Shown one piece after another: positions 24,671-33,811 of a stretch of 64,000 nucleotides of DNA (positions are counted from its first letter, which is position 1; each line of letters begins with the position of its first letter). The position numbers and the translations under genes are program-made. The stretch covers positions 39,378-103,377 of the forward strand of contig CAZLOS010000007.1 in NCBI GenBank assembly GCA_964561215.1. Direction: 5' to 3'. The notes below the pieces were generated by a model, which was given only the letters and a program-made list of their open reading frames with translations, did no database searches and was not told the origin of the DNA. The DNA is from JAJFUV01 sp964561215 (GTDB lineage Bacteria > Acidobacteriota > Terriglobia > Bryobacterales > Bryobacteraceae).

Positions 24671-26610
24671 TGTTCAACAGAACCTGCGCCGTGGCTGTCG
24701 CGCTGTGCGCTTCCGCGCTCGCCCAGACGGAAGCCGGCTCGGTGCGGCCTATGCTGGAGCCGGACCTGCTCACGCCGGACGTGGTGTCCTTCCAGATCCG
24801 GAATTACCTGATACAGAAAGTGCCCGCGCTTCCCAAGCCGGCGAGCGCGGAGGGCTGGACCGCCCGGTCTAAGGCGATGCGCGAGAAGTTCCTGCGCGAG
24901 GTGGTGTTTCATGGCTGGCCGGCGGAGTGGGTGAATGCGCCGCTGAAGGTTGAGGACCTCGGCCTCATTCCTTCCGGGCCCGGCTATCGCATGCGCAAGC
25001 TGCGCTACGAAATCGTGCCGGGCTTCTACTCGGTGGGCATCCTGTACGAGCCCGAAAAGATGACCGGCAAAGTCCCGGTGATCCTCAACGTGAACGGCCA
25101 CGTGGGACCGCCGGGCAAGAGCGTCGAGTACAAGCAGAAGCGCTGCATCCACCAGGCCCTCCACGGCATCCTGAACCTGAATCTCGAATGGATCGGCTTC
25201 GGCGAGTTGACGCACAAGGAAAACCAGCATTGGTTCGGCGCGCACCTGGACCTGGCCGGCGCGAACGACATGGGCCTGTTTTACCTGGCCATGCGCAAGG
25301 GCCTGGACTACCTCTACCAGCATCCCAACGCCGACCGCACGCGCGTCGGGATGACCGGCCTGAGCGGCGGCGGATGGCAAACCATCATTCTCAGTTCGCT
25401 CGACGAACGCGTCACGCTGGCCATTCCGGTGGCCGGCTATTCGGCTATCACGTACCGGCTGGAACGAATCAGGGAGGTGGGCGACGTCGAGCAGAACGGG
25501 CCCGACATGCAGCTCTGCGATTATTCGCACCTGACGGCCATGCGCGCGCCCCGGCCCACCCTGCTCATTTACAACGCCGAGGACAACTGCTGTTTCCGCG
25601 CCCCGCTCGTGAAGCCGGACATCTACGACGCGGTGGTGCCGTTCTTCAAGCTCTACGGCAAGGTCGGGAACTTCGCCTGGCACATGAACACGGACCCGTC
25701 CGATCACAACTATCAGCTCGACAATCGCCTGGCGGCCTATCGATTCATTGGCAAACATTTCGGCATCGCTGGGATGGAATCGGAAGAGCAGTTGGGACCG
25801 GAGATCAAAAGCTACGACGAACTGATCGTCGGCATCCCGAAGGACAACCTGACGGTGCTGGGATTGGCGCGTAAACTGGCGCTGCGCATCTCGCGTCCGG
25901 CGATCCCGCCGGAGGGCGCCGCGCGCGAGGCCTGGAGCGTGAAGGAACGCGCGCGCCTCGACCGGGTGCTTCGCTACAAGCCGGTGACGATGGCGCGGCC
26001 GTGGAAGCTCGCCAACACGCACAACAAGGGCCTCGAAACGCGGTCCTACCGGCTCGACTTTTCCGACGGCTTGAGCGCCACGGCGGTATGGTTCCGCGCG
26101 TTGGATGCGCAGGATCCCGCTCCGGCGACCATCGTCCTCGACCAGAACGGCAAGAAAGCGGCGGGCACAGTGGTTTCGGACCGTGTGAACCGCGGCGAGC
26201 GGGTCCTGGCGGTAGATCCCATATTCTACGGCGATGCCGGGACGGCGAATCTACGCCCAACACTCTTCACCCAGCTCATCTCGGCGCTGGGCGAGCGGCC
26301 GCTGGCGCTGGAAGCCGCGCAGTTGATCGAGACGGCTCGCTGGTTCGGCAAACAATCCGGTGCCGGGAAGTTGCGCCTGGAGGTGAACGGCTTCCGCGCG
26401 CAGGTGGTGGCGACCATCGCGGCGGCGCTCGCGCCGGAGCTGTTTTCCGACGTCGTGATCCGCAACGGGCAGGCATCGCTGGCGCACATCTACGATGTGC
26501 CGGTTGAATACGGGCAAGCCCCGGATTTGTTCTGCCTGGACCTGTACAAGGATTTCGATCTGGACAGGCTGGCGGCACTAGCTTCGCCTGCCAGGATCGC
26601 GATCCAGTAG
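24670..26610 (+). CDS. Secreted alpha/beta hydrolase, acetylxylan esterase-like
   Basis: A 646-residue protein with a signal peptide (MFNRTCAVAVALCASALAQ). The alpha/beta-hydrolase domain spans about 100-370: oxyanion-region strand VPVILNVNGHVG, nucleophile Ser232 in GLSGGGWQT, an acid candidate in YNAEDNC and a His in WHMNTDPSDHNYQ. The last ~250 residues form a second region that lacks an obvious catalytic Ser. Large proteins of this kind in this lineage are annotated as acetylxylan esterase or dienelactone hydrolase relatives. The start at 24670 overlaps the previous stop and sits seven bases after AGAGGG; an ATG at 24664 would leave no spacing. It probably removes acyl groups from plant polysaccharide fragments in the periplasm. 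Confidence 0.82.
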   Translation: MFNRTCAVAVALCASALAQTEAGSVRPMLEPDLLTPDVVSFQIRNYLIQKVPALPKPASAEGWTARSKAMREKFLREVVFHGWPAEWVNAPLKVEDLGLIPSGPGYRMRKLRYEIVPGFYSVGILYEPEKMTGKVPVILNVNGHVGPPGKSVEYKQKRCIHQALHGILNLNLEWIGFGELTHKENQHWFGAHLDLAGANDMGLFYLAMRKGLDYLYQHPNADRTRVGMTGLSGGGWQTIILSSLDERVTLAIPVAGYSAITYRLERIREVGDVEQNGPDMQLCDYSHLTAMRAPRPTLLIYNAEDNCCFRAPLVKPDIYDAVVPFFKLYGKVGNFAWHMNTDPSDHNYQLDNRLAAYRFIGKHFGIAGMESEEQLGPEIKSYDELIVGIPKDNLTVLGLARKLALRISRPAIPPEGAAREAWSVKERARLDRVLRYKPVTMARPWKLANTHNKGLETRSYRLDFSDGLSATAVWFRALDAQDPAPATIVLDQNGKKAAGTVVSDRVNRGERVLAVDPIFYGDAGTANLRPTLFTQLISALGERPLALEAAQLIETARWFGKQSGAGKLRLEVNGFRAQVVATIAAALAPELFSDVVIRNGQASLAHIYDVPVEYGQAPDLFCLDLYKDFDLDRLAALASPARIAIQ

Positions 26611-26617
26611 GGTTGAT

Positions 26618-27877
26618 TTAGCTGCGCGTAAAGTACAGATCGGCGGCGCGCTCCAGATCCGCGTGCGACATGCGCACCGGGCGGCCTTCATAGTTGGCGA
26701 TGGAGGCCAGAATCTCGCAGACGTCGCGCGGATAACAGGCTCGCAGTTCCGTGCGGCCGTCGCGCAGGCACAGGCGCCGCAGATAGTCCGCGCTGTCGGG
26801 TTCGGCCGGAATGTTGCACGCGGCGACCGTCCGCTTCAGGATCTCCTCGAAGACCTTCGGGTCCACGGCGTCAATAAAGATCTTGTTGTGGATGCGGCGC
26901 AGGAACGCCTCGTCGGCCAGGTCGCTCGGGTCCAGGTTGGTGGAGAAGACCACGAGCATCTCGAACGGGATCTGGAACTTCACACCGTAGCGCAGGGTGA
27001 GGTAGTCGACGCGCCGGTCCAGGGGCACGATCCAGCGGTTGAGCAGGTCGCGCGGGCTCATGAGCTGGCGGCCGAAATCGTCGATGACGAGGACGCCGTC
27101 GTTGGCCTTCATTTGCAGCGGCGCGGCGTAAATGCCGGAGGCCTCGTCCAGGCGCAATTCGAGCATGCTTGGCACCAGTTCGCCGCCCACCAACAGGAAT
27201 GGCCGGTGGCACAGGACCCAGCGCGGGTCCCAATCGGCGTCTCCCATACCTTCCACTTTTTCGTGCACCACCGGGTCGTAAAGGCTGATGATCTGGTTGT
27301 CCACTTCCACGGCATGGGGGATTAGAACCGCGTCATCGTATATCCGGAGCAACCGTTCGGCCAGGCTGGTTTTGCCGTTGCCGGTGGGGCCGTAAAGGAA
27401 GATGGAGGTTTGGGAGATCAGGGCCGGACCCAGCGAGTCGAGGAGCCGGTCCGTTACCACCAAGTCCGAGAGCGCCTGGCGCAGCATGCGCCGTGTAATG
27501 GTGACCTTGGCGGACTGCCTTTGCGTGGCGACCGTGTATTCGTTGAGCGAGACCGGGCAAGCGCCGGCGTACTGGCTAATCTGGAATCGTTCGCCCGCCA
27601 GCGCCCGGCCGGCGGCCGAGAGCGCGAACTGATAGTCGTTCCCTATCATGCCCCTCACTTCCACCAATTGTTGCTGGCGCATCTGGCGGAAGACGCCCTC
27701 CAGAACCGGCACCGAAATGCAGAGCTTCCCGCTCAAGCCAGTGAGCGTCGAGTACCCCTCCAACAGAAGCCGCCGGAGCATCAAGTCCATCACCAGCGAT
27801 TGAGGAACTCCAAGCTTCTCCATGGTTTGCGGAGGCGGAGGACAACAAGCTGAGCGGTATTGCGCGGTTGTGGCCAT
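26618..27877 (-). CDS. AAA-type ATPase with N-terminal winged-helix-like region
   Basis: A 419-residue P-loop ATPase. Walker A is GPTGNGKTS (163-171), Walker B is GVLVIDDFG (261-269), and a sensor-like Asn lies in FSTNLDP (about 310). Residues 25-95 look like a winged-helix region (LLEGYSTLTGLSGKLCIS, RQMRQQQLVEVRG). The N terminus carries the odd string CCPPPP. No helicase, protease or sigma54-activator motif is seen. It is divergent from an orphan secretin gene with almost no gap, which suggests joint work on an envelope complex. The ATG at 27877 has AAGGAAG ten bases upstream; an internal ATG at 27823 is the alternative. The precise role is unknown. Confidence 0.8.
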   Translation of the reverse strand: MATTAQYRSACCPPPPQTMEKLGVPQSLVMDLMLRRLLLEGYSTLTGLSGKLCISVPVLEGVFRQMRQQQLVEVRGMIGNDYQFALSAAGRALAGERFQISQYAGACPVSLNEYTVATQRQSAKVTITRRMLRQALSDLVVTDRLLDSLGPALISQTSIFLYGPTGNGKTSLAERLLRIYDDAVLIPHAVEVDNQIISLYDPVVHEKVEGMGDADWDPRWVLCHRPFLLVGGELVPSMLELRLDEASGIYAAPLQMKANDGVLVIDDFGRQLMSPRDLLNRWIVPLDRRVDYLTLRYGVKFQIPFEMLVVFSTNLDPSDLADEAFLRRIHNKIFIDAVDPKVFEEILKRTVAACNIPAEPDSADYLRRLCLRDGRTELRACYPRDVCEILASIANYEGRPVRMSHADLERAADLYFTRS

Positions 27878-27968
27878 GCTTAGGAATCTTCCTTGTCAGT
27901 ACTCGAATCGACAGAAACAGCGTCGGACTTTATCCACGCCGGAAGCGCCTTCGGCGTCAAACCTAGTG

Positions 27969-29561
27969 GTGAAGTCTGCCGGCAAATTCGCATGGGCGCT
28001 TCTGGTCTGCACCAGCTTCGCGTTGGGAAGCGACGCAGGCAGCCTGGCTCGCAACGCCCGCAAGGCCGAGCGCAAGGGGGAATGGGCGCGCGCCTACCTG
28101 CTCTACTCGCAGGCCGCGGCGGCGGATCCGGACAACCGCGAATACTGGGCCAAGGGCCAGGCACTGCGGACCCGCGCTTTCAGCCAGGTGAAGGTGGAAA
28201 CGCCGTCAGAACCGGCCGAAAAGCCGCCGGCCCAGACCGGCTCCATGCTTGGCTCGATCACGGCCAGGGAACTCGCCGAAGTTCGCAAGCCTCAGCCGCC
28301 AAAGGAGTTACACGGCAATCCGGGCCGCCGGGACCTGGACCTGCGCGGCAGCCCCAAAGAGTTGTTCGAGCAGGTCTCGAAGGCATACGGTCTTGACGTG
28401 GTCTTCGACGGCGACTACCCCGACGCTGCCGCTCAGCATTTCCGTCTGGACAAGGCCGACTATCGGGAGGCCCTCCGAACCCTGGAAATCGCAACCGGCA
28501 GCTTTGTCGTGCCGCTGGCCGGGCGCTTGATGCTCGTTGTCAAGGACAACGTGCAGAAACGCAATGAAGTGGAACCGATGTCGGCGGTCGTAGTGCCTAT
28601 TCCGGAGCCGGTCTCGGTGCAGGATGCGCAGGAGTTGGCGAGGACCGTGCAGCAGACCTTCGAAATCCGGCGCCTGTTCGTCGATTCGCAGCGCCGCCTG
28701 GTATTCCTGCGTGACCGCGTTTCGAAGATCGAGGGCGCCCAGATGCTTTTCGAACAACTGCTGCGGCACCGGCCCGAGGCCGAAATAGAACTCGAGTTCC
28801 TGGAGGTCAGCCGGGGCGCTTCTACTTCTTTCGGGATCTCGCTGCCCACGACGTTTCCCCTGGTCAGTACAGGCAAGCCGTGGCGCAACGCCATAGCGAC
28901 TTTTCCGTCGGGCTACACCACCTTCCTGTCCTTCGGCGGCGGCGCCTCGCTGATGGCCGTGGGGATCGGCAGCGCGACCGCGGTAGCCAACGCCAGCCGT
29001 TCCAGCGGAGGCACGATGCTGCGGGCCGATGTGCGTGCTCTGGACGGGCAGGCGGCACAGTTTCACGTCGGAGACAAGTATCCCATCATGACGGGCAATT
29101 ACGGCAGCACGGCGCAGGTTGGTAAGAACGTGTTGGCGTTGACGCCCAGCTTTTCGTTCGAGGACCTGGGCCTTGTGTTGAAGGTGACGCCCAGGATCCA
29201 TGGAGCGGAGGATGTGACTCTCGACATCGAGGCGGAGTTTAAAGTTCTGACGGGCGAGATCGTAGACGACATTCCCGTGATCGCCAACCGCAAGCTGAAG
29301 AGCCAGGTGCGTCTGGCAACGGGCGAGTACGCCGTGATCGCGGGCCTGCTGACCGCTTCCGAGGCGCGTACCGTCAGCGGGCTGGCCGGCATCTCATCGC
29401 TCCCCTTGTTGGGGCCGCTACTGCGCAAGAACACGCGTGAAGACAATGCGAACGAAGCCATTATCGTCCTGCGTCCGCGCGTGATACACCTGCCCGGCTC
29501 CGAGCTTCCCACGAGGTCCTTTTGGACAGGATCGGAGACGCACTTCCCTTCACCGCTCTGA
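27969..29561 (+). CDS. Secretin-family protein (GspD/PilQ-like)
   Basis: An outer-membrane secretin subunit of about 530 residues. It has an N-terminal signal (KFAWALLVCTSFALG), a TPR-like helix pair (ARNARKAERKGEWARAYLLYSQA), a secretin/TonB short N-domain (LDLRGSPKELFEQVSKAYGLDVVF) and the secretin core (QFHVGDKYPIMTG, LGLVLKVTPRIHG, VIAGLLTASEARTVSGLAGISSLPLLGPLLR, IIVLRPRVI). No pilotin, inner-membrane platform or pseudopilin genes are in the window. The start is uncertain: GTG codons at 27966 or 27969 give a clean signal peptide, while an ATG at 27876 would overlap the divergent ATPase start. The 3' end overlaps the convergent hydrolase gene by 12 bases. It probably forms a secretion or assembly pore. 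Confidence 0.85.
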   Translation: MKSAGKFAWALLVCTSFALGSDAGSLARNARKAERKGEWARAYLLYSQAAAADPDNREYWAKGQALRTRAFSQVKVETPSEPAEKPPAQTGSMLGSITARELAEVRKPQPPKELHGNPGRRDLDLRGSPKELFEQVSKAYGLDVVFDGDYPDAAAQHFRLDKADYREALRTLEIATGSFVVPLAGRLMLVVKDNVQKRNEVEPMSAVVVPIPEPVSVQDAQELARTVQQTFEIRRLFVDSQRRLVFLRDRVSKIEGAQMLFEQLLRHRPEAEIELEFLEVSRGASTSFGISLPTTFPLVSTGKPWRNAIATFPSGYTTFLSFGGGASLMAVGIGSATAVANASRSSGGTMLRADVRALDGQAAQFHVGDKYPIMTGNYGSTAQVGKNVLALTPSFSFEDLGLVLKVTPRIHGAEDVTLDIEAEFKVLTGEIVDDIPVIANRKLKSQVRLATGEYAVIAGLLTASEARTVSGLAGISSLPLLGPLLRKNTREDNANEAIIVLRPRVIHLPGSELPTRSFWTGSETHFPSPL

Positions 29562-31745
29562 GACGCGCTCGAAGCGGTAAGAGCCGGCTTCGGCGAGCGT
29601 GAAGGATGGCTGTGCCCCGGCGGCGCCCTGGAGCCTCCAACCGCCGGGCACCTCCAGGCAGACAGGATCCAACGGCCGCTCCTTCACCACGATCTCCATG
29701 TTCCGCGCGGAAGCCTTCACGTCCAGCCGCGTCCCCCGGTAGAGCAGATTCGTCACGCCGATTTCGGGCACGGCGGCGGGCAGGCGAGGCTCGATGCGCA
29801 GTGACGACGCCTGCGGATGCAGTCCGAGAAAACCGTACACCACGATAGACGGCACCAGGCTGCTTTCAAAAAACTCCGCGTCGATGCCGATGCCGCCGGC
29901 AGTGCCTCCACCCTGCAGCGTGGTCCCGTGCTTGCCGCCTTCATAGTACTTACGGTAGCCGCCCTCGGCCCGGACGTCCTTCTCCCACGCCAGCAGTTCC
30001 GCAAGGCGCTGCCACGCGCGGTCGGGGCCCAGCACTTTGAAGTTCGCCCAAAGATCGTAAAAGGAAAAGCCCAGCACGGCTCCGCCGTCCTGCACCTGTC
30101 CTCCCCAGGGGATCTTCTCCGGCCGGGTCCAGCCTTGCCCGTACCACTCCAGGTTCCGTTTCGTCGTGGCGCGCGGGCCGAAGCGCCAGTGGTAAATGTC
30201 GCCGCCGGTGGAAGTGTCGCCTTCGACGATGCGGCGGCCGCTCAGCCAGTCCATGATCTCGGCGGCATGGCGATCCGAGGCGATGCCGTACCAGATGGCA
30301 TCGAGATTCAGGAAGGTGAAGCCGTAATCGTGGGCCTTCCCTTGCTTGTCGATGCAGGCAACGAAACGGCCGGCCTTCTTGCTCCAGAATTTCTCGTTCG
30401 CCGTGCGCTTTACCTGGGAGGCGTGGCGGCGAAGCGCGCCCGGATCCAGAGCTTCGTCGCTGACCGGGATGCCCCACCCCGGATTGTCGCGGACGGCCTG
30501 CTCGGCCTCGGCCATGGCCACGAGGGAGGCGTAGTACTGCGAAGTCGAGTACATATCGTCCCAGCCGAAAGGCATGATGTCCCAATAGTTGTTGCCGATG
30601 CCGTGGCCGTACTGCATCTGCTTGGAGCCATCCGGCTTTGTCGTGTACCCGGCGAGGCCGTCGTGGCCGGGCCAGCGGTTGCGGATGTGGTTGAACTCCA
30701 CCCCACCCAGCACGGTTTGCTGATAGCGCACCGCGCGGCGCATCTGGTTCATAGCACGCGCCAGGAACTCGATGTCGCCGGTCCAGCGGAAGTAATTCCA
30801 CGCGGCCAGAACATAAATGGGATTGTTGATGGTGTGGCGCGTGTCGTAAGCGGTGAAAAAGGAATCGATGGCGAACCGCACGTGGCTCTCGCCCGGCGCC
30901 AGCGCGATGCGGATGCGCTTGATGCGGCCGTTCCACAAAGGGTGGAGGTACATGGCCGCCTGGCTGTGAGTCGTGCCGGAGATCTTCTCGTAGTCCGGGT
31001 TGCCGCCTGTCAACGTTAGATAGACGCGGCGTTCGGCGCTGTACCCGGTATCCTGCTCGCGGAGCCATTCGATGTAAGGCAGGCGGCCTTTGGGCGGCGC
31101 CGGATCGCGCTTCCACCGCAGCTGCACGAACGGGGCGTTGAAGGCGTCGATCGTTACATCGGCGGGGGTGGTGATGCGCGGGGAATCGCCGCCGGCTTCC
31201 AGTTGCCACTTTTTGTCCCGGATGCCCAGCGAGCGCGCGTGTTCGAGTTCCCAGCCCTCGATGGCCTTCGCGCGGCCGAAGCGGGAATCCGGCCGCCGCC
31301 GCAGGAAGTGTTCCCACACCCAACCGGGGCCGTCGTCCTGGAAATGCCAGCCCGCGGTGTAGCCTTTCTCCCCGGCCGGAGCGTTCGTCCACATGGGGAA
31401 AGGCCAGCCCTGGTCTTGGGCGTGAGAGAAATGCTGGTTGGTCCAGACGTAGCCGTCATCGTCCATGCGGACAGCGAGCAGGTCGTCTCGCAGGATGCGC
31501 TGGATCGGCGCGGGCCAGCCCGGGTGCAGCGCGCCGGCCATCCAGGCGTCGCTGGTGGTCCGGTATTCCTGATTGAAAAGCACGCTGCCGTGCCCGAGCC
31601 GCGTGCTGAAGTGGTACCAGAGGTAATGCGACAGCAATTGCGCTTCGGCGTCGTGGCCGGCGAAGGAAAAGCGCGGGAATTCAGGCGGTTGCGCGGCGAG
31701 CGGCATGGCGCAGGCCGTGAGGAACACCAGGATCGTTCGCTTCAT
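29550..31745 (-). CDS. Secreted (alpha/alpha)6-type glycoside hydrolase, family unassigned
   Basis: A 731-residue exported protein (signal MKRTILVFLTACAMPLAAQ). The pattern of helical hairpins with Trp/Tyr-rich loops (IYVLAAWNYFRWTGDIEFLARAMNQMRR, YGHGIGNNYWDIMPFGWDDMYSTSQYYASL, FTFLNLDAIWYG) is that of six-hairpin glycosidases, with an N-terminal beta region and a C-terminal beta sandwich (LPAAVPEIGVTNLLYRG, SYRFERV). Acidic residues in WDIMPFGWDD and GGVEFNHIRNRWPGHDG are catalytic candidates, but I cannot assign a GH family; GH78, GH95 or GH63-like are options. It may degrade plant or microbial polysaccharide in the periplasm. The ORF starts at the first ATG. Confidence 0.75.
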   Translation of the reverse strand: MKRTILVFLTACAMPLAAQPPEFPRFSFAGHDAEAQLLSHYLWYHFSTRLGHGSVLFNQEYRTTSDAWMAGALHPGWPAPIQRILRDDLLAVRMDDDGYVWTNQHFSHAQDQGWPFPMWTNAPAGEKGYTAGWHFQDDGPGWVWEHFLRRRPDSRFGRAKAIEGWELEHARSLGIRDKKWQLEAGGDSPRITTPADVTIDAFNAPFVQLRWKRDPAPPKGRLPYIEWLREQDTGYSAERRVYLTLTGGNPDYEKISGTTHSQAAMYLHPLWNGRIKRIRIALAPGESHVRFAIDSFFTAYDTRHTINNPIYVLAAWNYFRWTGDIEFLARAMNQMRRAVRYQQTVLGGVEFNHIRNRWPGHDGLAGYTTKPDGSKQMQYGHGIGNNYWDIMPFGWDDMYSTSQYYASLVAMAEAEQAVRDNPGWGIPVSDEALDPGALRRHASQVKRTANEKFWSKKAGRFVACIDKQGKAHDYGFTFLNLDAIWYGIASDRHAAEIMDWLSGRRIVEGDTSTGGDIYHWRFGPRATTKRNLEWYGQGWTRPEKIPWGGQVQDGGAVLGFSFYDLWANFKVLGPDRAWQRLAELLAWEKDVRAEGGYRKYYEGGKHGTTLQGGGTAGGIGIDAEFFESSLVPSIVVYGFLGLHPQASSLRIEPRLPAAVPEIGVTNLLYRGTRLDVKASARNMEIVVKERPLDPVCLEVPGGWRLQGAAGAQPSFTLAEAGSYRFERVSER

Positions 31746-31822
31746 CTTTTGTGCACCCTCGAACGGCGATTGACTGACCCGTTCATGATGCCAAAGATGG
31801 AGCGGGGCCGGCTAGAGGAATG

Positions 31823-32482
31823 CTACGGCTGCAAAGCGATGGTCGCCTGGCCCGCCGGGCCGGAGTAAATCAGTTCAACCGAATGAATCTTTTGGGTCTT
31901 GCCGCGGTACTGGAAGTAGAGCAGGCCGGCCTGGGGCAGAGCACGGTCGCCCTCGGCGAGCGTGGCCTTCTGAACGCGCTTGCTCATGGCTCGCTGAAGT
32001 TCGAGGGGAACCTTGGGTTCTCTGTAAGGCTCCGACTCGCCCGCCTGACCGCCTCCTCCAAAACTGGTCTTGGGCTTCGAATCGGTCTTGGGCGGCTGCC
32101 ATTCGGGATCCTTGACAGTGGCGAGCACCAGGCCGAACGGCACGTTGGGCAGGGTGTCCTTCTTCCCATTGAGGCGCAGCGAGAAATTGTCGAAGGATAT
32201 TGTCAGCCGCTCTCCCGCCGGGCCGTACAAGCCCACCTCCACGACAACGTATTCCTCGGACTTGAGAGTCGCCTCTTCGGTCGGGATCGCGTGCCCTTTG
32301 AACTCGGCTGCGATCGTCACCTTCCCCGCCTTGCCGCGCGACTGATAATCGGTCGGAGCAGCTCGCGGCGGCAAGCCCTTCGCTTCGACCGGCGGTGCGC
32401 CGCCAGGAGCGTTTTGCCCGTAAAGGCATAGGCAAAATGCCGCCGCCGGGATGCAGGATCTCAAGGCGTGAAAAACTCTCAT
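31823..32482 (-). CDS. Exported protein of unknown function
   Basis: A 219-residue protein with a likely signal peptide (MRVFHALRSCIPAAAFCLCLYGQ). The mature part is beta-rich (GKVTIAAEFKGHAIPTEEATL, YVVVEVGLYGPAGERLTISFDNFSLRLNGKK) with a Pro/Lys/Gly-rich insert (WQPPKTDSKPKTSFGGGG), and ends in SVELIYSGPAGQATIALQP. I do not recognise a family. The ATG at 32482 is preferred because it gives the signal peptide; an in-frame ATG at 32524 adds 14 residues. It lies upstream of nothing on its strand; the polysaccharide synthase gene ends 60 bases beyond its start. Confidence 0.65.
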   Translation of the reverse strand: MRVFHALRSCIPAAAFCLCLYGQNAPGGAPPVEAKGLPPRAAPTDYQSRGKAGKVTIAAEFKGHAIPTEEATLKSEEYVVVEVGLYGPAGERLTISFDNFSLRLNGKKDTLPNVPFGLVLATVKDPEWQPPKTDSKPKTSFGGGGQAGESEPYREPKVPLELQRAMSKRVQKATLAEGDRALPQAGLLYFQYRGKTQKIHSVELIYSGPAGQATIALQP

Positions 32483-32542
32483 TTCAGCTAAGAACTTAAC
32501 ACATTCGGGAGCGTGAAGGCACATCTCGCTCCCGCCGGCGCC

Positions 32543-33811
32543 TTACTTCACCTTGCTCATCTCGTATCGCTTGGTCTTGTCCCATTTGTGTTCGCGGCCG
32601 ACGATGAAATCGTCGTAGACGCCCGCTGCGACCAGCGGTATCCACAACTGCGCGTACGTGAAGTACATAAGGCACGCCAGCAGGATGTTCTTGGGCGAGT
32701 CCTCGCCCGGCTCGCAGCCGAGCGCGATGACGAGTTGCAGCACGAAGGTGGTGAATGCCACGATCCAGATGAGCCCGTAAGGTCCGGCGATGCTCAGGTG
32801 GACCACGCCTGTGGCAAGCAGGATCAGCAGCACATCGGAAATCACGATAGCCACAAAGAAGATGTAGTAGAGCGAGAGGGAATAGAGCAGCTCGAAACCG
32901 ATCCGCCTGGGCCTTGCTTTCAGCAGCGACCCCGCGAACTTCCGGAACACGTAATTGGAGCCGCGAACCCAGCGGCGGCGCTGGCGGAACCAGTGCCCCA
33001 GACGCTCCGGCTCCTGCTCCCAGGTGACCGAGTTGGGGATGAATTGAATCTCGTAGCCGGCCTGGTAGATGCGGATGCTCAGTTCGGAGTCCTCGGTAAG
33101 AGCCTCTTCGTCCCAGCCGCCCAACTCTTCGATCACCTCGCGGCGGATGACGTAGTTGGTGCCGGGTAGCGTGGTGACGCGGAGCAGCATCCACCTGCCC
33201 GCCTGCAGAATCCACTGGAAGGCGATGCCCTCGATGTTGATGAAGCGCGTGACGAGCGCGCGATTCCGGTTCCAGGCCCGGTACATGCCTATGACCGCGG
33301 CCAGTTTCGGATGGGCGATCAACTGCGCAACCAGCGGGCGCAACGCTCCGGGTTCGGGGACATTGTCGGCGTCATAGATGGCGATGATCGAGTGGCTGGC
33401 GAACTTGATCCCGTAGTTCAAGGCGGAGGATTTGCCGCGCGCCGCCTTCTCCGGCGGCACGTTCACCACCTGCACGCGGGCAATGGAATTGAACTCGCTT
33501 GCCACTTCGGCGGTGCGGTCCGTGCTGCCATCGTTGATGATGACGATTTCAATTTGACTCTTGGGGTAGTCCAGGGCGAGCAGCGCGCGGATCGTGTATG
33601 CGATCACCCGTTCTTCGTTGCGGCATGGAATCAGGATCGATACGCCCGGGCAGTCCGCGTCGGCCAGCGGAGCCGGGCCTTCGGTGCCTTCGCGCGTGCG
33701 CCGGTAGTACAGATGGCCGAACAGAAACAGGACGATCTGGTAACCCACCATGAACCAGATGATGGTCACCGATAACAGGAAGAAGATGTCAACGACGAGA
33801 TTCGCCCGCAT
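32543..33811 (-). CDS. Processive GT2 polysaccharide synthase, PgaC/IcaA-like
   Basis: A 422-residue inner-membrane glycosyltransferase that probably polymerises a beta-linked sugar, perhaps N-acetylglucosamine, and feeds it across the membrane. All processive GT2 signatures are present: IINDGS (91-96), YDADN with Asp147/Asp149, TED (239-241) and QRRRW (277-281). One or two membrane helices precede the catalytic domain, and several follow it (SLYYIFFVAIVISDVLLILLATG, IVAFTTFVLQLVIALG). The ATG overlaps the stop of the upstream giant gene (TAATG), so translation is coupled. The neighbour supplies a deacetylase-like domain, which supports a poly-GlcNAc-type or related exopolysaccharide. The exact polymer is inference. 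Confidence 0.9.
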   Translation of the reverse strand: MRANLVVDIFFLLSVTIIWFMVGYQIVLFLFGHLYYRRTREGTEGPAPLADADCPGVSILIPCRNEERVIAYTIRALLALDYPKSQIEIVIINDGSTDRTAEVASEFNSIARVQVVNVPPEKAARGKSSALNYGIKFASHSIIAIYDADNVPEPGALRPLVAQLIAHPKLAAVIGMYRAWNRNRALVTRFINIEGIAFQWILQAGRWMLLRVTTLPGTNYVIRREVIEELGGWDEEALTEDSELSIRIYQAGYEIQFIPNSVTWEQEPERLGHWFRQRRRWVRGSNYVFRKFAGSLLKARPRRIGFELLYSLSLYYIFFVAIVISDVLLILLATGVVHLSIAGPYGLIWIVAFTTFVLQLVIALGCEPGEDSPKNILLACLMYFTYAQLWIPLVAAGVYDDFIVGREHKWDKTKRYEMSKVK

